A stretch of DNA of 64,000 nucleotides, taken from positions 97,717,676 through 97,781,675 of the forward strand of contig OV050031.1 in assembly GCA_920105625.2 (NCBI GenBank), given 5' to 3'. How positions within the stretch are numbered: the stretch's first letter is position 1; the number at the start of each line of letters is the position of its first letter. This stretch comes from Clusia tigrina (taxonomy: Eukaryota; Arthropoda; Insecta; Diptera; Clusiidae). Shown here piece by piece: positions 62,365 through 64,000 of the stretch. Under the pieces are notes generated by a model, which saw only the letters and a program-made list of their open reading frames with translations, was not told the DNA's origin and searched no databases. A program made the translations under genes and the position numbers.

Positions 62365-63911
62365 CAGTAAAAAGTTGCAAGCATTTATATGTTGCAAACT
62401 TTGATAGGTGTAGGACGTACCGTACAGAATTTAGGGCCATTTGAAGATTTATCAGTGTTTGATTTGGGACTTAATTGTAGCATAGCTTTGAGCAATAGCT
62501 TAAATTGACAAGAGGCTCGAGTACTTTATTGTTACAAAATTTCAAGGTTTTATTACGCTCCAGTAAAAAGTTACAAGCATTTATATGTTGCAAACTTTGA
62601 TAGGTGTAGGACGTACCGTACAGAATTTAGGGCCATTTGAAGTTTTATCAGTGTTTGATTCGGGACTTAAGGGTAGCATAGCTTTGAGCGATAGCTTAAA
62701 TTGACAAGAGGCTCGAGTATTTTATTGTTACAAAATTTCAAGGTTTTATGACGCTCCAGTAAAAAGTTACAAGCATTTATATGTTGCAAACTTTGATAGG
62801 TGTAGGACGTACCGTACAGAATTTAGGGCCATTTGAAGTTTTAACAGTGTTTGATTCGCGACTTAAGGGTAGCATAGCTTTGAGCGATAGCTTAAATTGA
62901 CAAGAAGCTCGAGTATTTTATTGTTACAAAATTTCAAGGTTTTATGACGCTCCAGTGAAAAGATACAAGCATTTGTGTGTTGCAAACTTTGATAGCTGTA
63001 GGACGTACCGTATAGAAGTTAGGGCCATTTGAAGTTTTATCAGTGATTGATTTGGGATTCAAGGGTAGCATAGCTTTGAGCGTTAGCTTAAATTGACAAG
63101 AGGCTCGAGTGCTTTATTGTTACAAAATTTCAAGGTTTTATGACGCTCCAGTGAAAAGTTACAAGCATTTGTATGTTGCAAACTTTGATAGGTGTAGGAC
63201 GTACCGTATAGAAGTTAGGGCCATTTGAAGTTTTATCAGTGATTGATTTGGGATTCAAGGGTAGCATAGCTTTGAGCGTTAGCTTAAATTGACAAGAGGC
63301 TCGAGTGCTTTATTGTAAAAAAATTTCAAGGTTTTATGACGCTCCAGTGAAAAGTTACAAGCATTTGTATGTTGAAAACTTTTATAGGTGTAGGTCGTAC
63401 CGTATAGAATTTAGGGCCATTTGAAGTTTTATCAGTGTTTGATTTGGGACTTAAGGGTAGCATAGCTTTGAGCAATAGCTTAAATTGACAAGAGGCTCGA
63501 GTACTTTATTGTTACAAAATTTCAAGGCTTTATGACGCTCCAGTAAAAAGTTACAAGCATTTATATGTTGCAATATTTGATAGGTGTAGGACGTACCGTA
63601 TAGAACTTAGGACCATTTGAAGTTTTATCAGTGTTTGATTTGGGACTTAAGGGTAGCATAGCTTTGAGCGATAGCGTAAATTGACAAGAGGCTCGAGTAC
63701 TTTATTGTTACAAAATTTCAAGGTTTTATGACGCTCCAGTAAAAAGTTACAAGCATTTGTATGTTGCAAATTTTGATAGGTTTAGGACGTACCGTATAGA
63801 AGTTAGAGCCATTTGAAGTTTTATCAGTGTTTTATTTGGGATTCAAGTGTAGCATAGCTTTGAGCGATAGCTTAAATTGACAAGCTGCTCGAGTACTTTA
63901 TTGTTACAAAA
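62365..63911. repeat. 19-monomer shift duplication R, copy 2
   Basis: All markers of 58850-60200 recur: GTTTTAACAGTG near 62838, GTTGAAAACTTTTATAGG near 63371 and CAAGCTGCTCG near 63882. The AGCGTTAGC monomer is present twice in a row (about 62930-63311), once more than in copy 1, a single-monomer duplication. The match breaks at CTCCTGTGAAAAG near 63932. Confidence 0.86.
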
Positions 63912-64000
63912 TTTCAAGGTTTTATGACGCTCCTGTGAAAAGTTACAAGCATTTGTATGTTGCAAACTTTGATAGGTGTAGGACGTACCGTATAGAAGTT
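63905..64000. repeat. Partial monomer cut by the window end
   Basis: These 96 bases start at TACAAAATTT and run to TAGAAGTT. The array continues past the window, just as it begins in full phase at base 1, so neither end of the satellite is present here. Confidence 0.95.

Larger units (their letters stand above)
1..64000. repeat. Satellite DNA array, 196-bp monomer, about 326.5 copies head-to-tail
   Basis: The whole window is a tandem array. The start motif TACAAAATTTCAA recurs every 196 bp (1, 197, 393 and so on), always on the same strand. Each monomer carries the same ordered landmarks: GACGCTCCAGT, ACAAGCATTTGTATG, GGACGTACCGTA, GTTAGGGCCATTTG, TCAAGGGTAGC, GAGCGATAGCTTAAATTG and GGCTCGAGTACTTTATTG. 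The last complete monomer ends at 63904, so 327 monomers occupy 63904 bp. That is 188 bp short of 327 x 196, and the shortfall equals the sum of all the small indels I located. No inversion, transposon or unique spacer was seen. Known biology: arrays of this size and purity are typical of eukaryotic heterochromatin. The family and host are not recognised. Confidence 0.98.

Noticed and set aside
1..64000. CRISPR array
   Set aside because: The repeats are 196 bp and directly abutting. There are no short conserved repeats separated by unique spacers and no cas genes.
1..64000. Transposable element, LTR or insertion sequence inside the array
   Set aside because: The monomer phase is kept to the base across the whole window once the listed small indels are counted, and no terminal repeats, target-site duplications or foreign sequence are seen.
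1..64000. rRNA, tRNA or snRNA tandem gene cluster
   Set aside because: The monomer has no recognisable tRNA A/B boxes in order, no rRNA-like conserved stretch and no terminator-like T run in a consistent place. 196 bp would also be short for known 5S units with spacers, and no 5S-like sequence is visible.

Overview
The window is one uninterrupted block of eukaryotic-type satellite DNA. A 196-bp monomer (about 38% G+C, counted by hand on one canonical copy at 50998-51193) is repeated head-to-tail on one strand from the first base to the last. I find no gene, RNA gene, transposon, CRISPR array or unique sequence. Counting from the TACAAAATTT start, positions 1-63904 hold 327 monomers and 63905-64000 hold a partial one. 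The length closes exactly: 327 x 196 = 64092, and the small indels I located sum to -188, giving 63904. An unseen insertion could exist only if an equal unseen deletion cancelled it.

The organism is not identifiable from what I can see. Tens of kilobases of homogeneous, nucleosome-repeat-sized AT-rich tandem repeat suggest constitutive heterochromatin (centromeric, pericentromeric or subtelomeric) of a plant, animal or other eukaryote. I do not recognise the family.

The information lies in the higher-order layout. Shared rare variants show that multi-monomer blocks were duplicated, with a period that changes along the array. At 1-3.5 kb there are staggered 10- and 12-monomer copies. At 3.5-9.3 kb there are two copies of a 15/16-monomer unit. 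At 9.4-15.3 kb a 7-monomer unit grew to 9 monomers and repeated, marked by a PstI-bearing monomer. At 15.3-17.4 kb there is a mosaic. At 17.4-35.6 kb there are three copies of a ~30-monomer unit (5878, 5878 and 6466 bp), the third expanded internally. At 36.4-40.2 kb there are young 6- and 4-monomer duplications. At 40.1-45.2 kb there are 3- and 14-monomer duplications. At 45.2-49 kb a zone carries four copies of a truncated 163-bp monomer. At 50.5-51.8 kb there is a 3-monomer duplication with no visible difference between copies. At 51.8-64 kb there are overlapping 4-, 5-, 6-, 10-, 14-, 16- and 18/19-monomer duplications.

Open frames of 61-89 codons occur in places, but 196 is not a multiple of 3, so reading frame is lost at each monomer. 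They open only where a stop codon is mutated by chance. I call no coding sequence. The biology on view is satellite evolution: unequal exchange, conversion-like patches, and spread of small deletions by amplification. I do not see a gene-encoded system.
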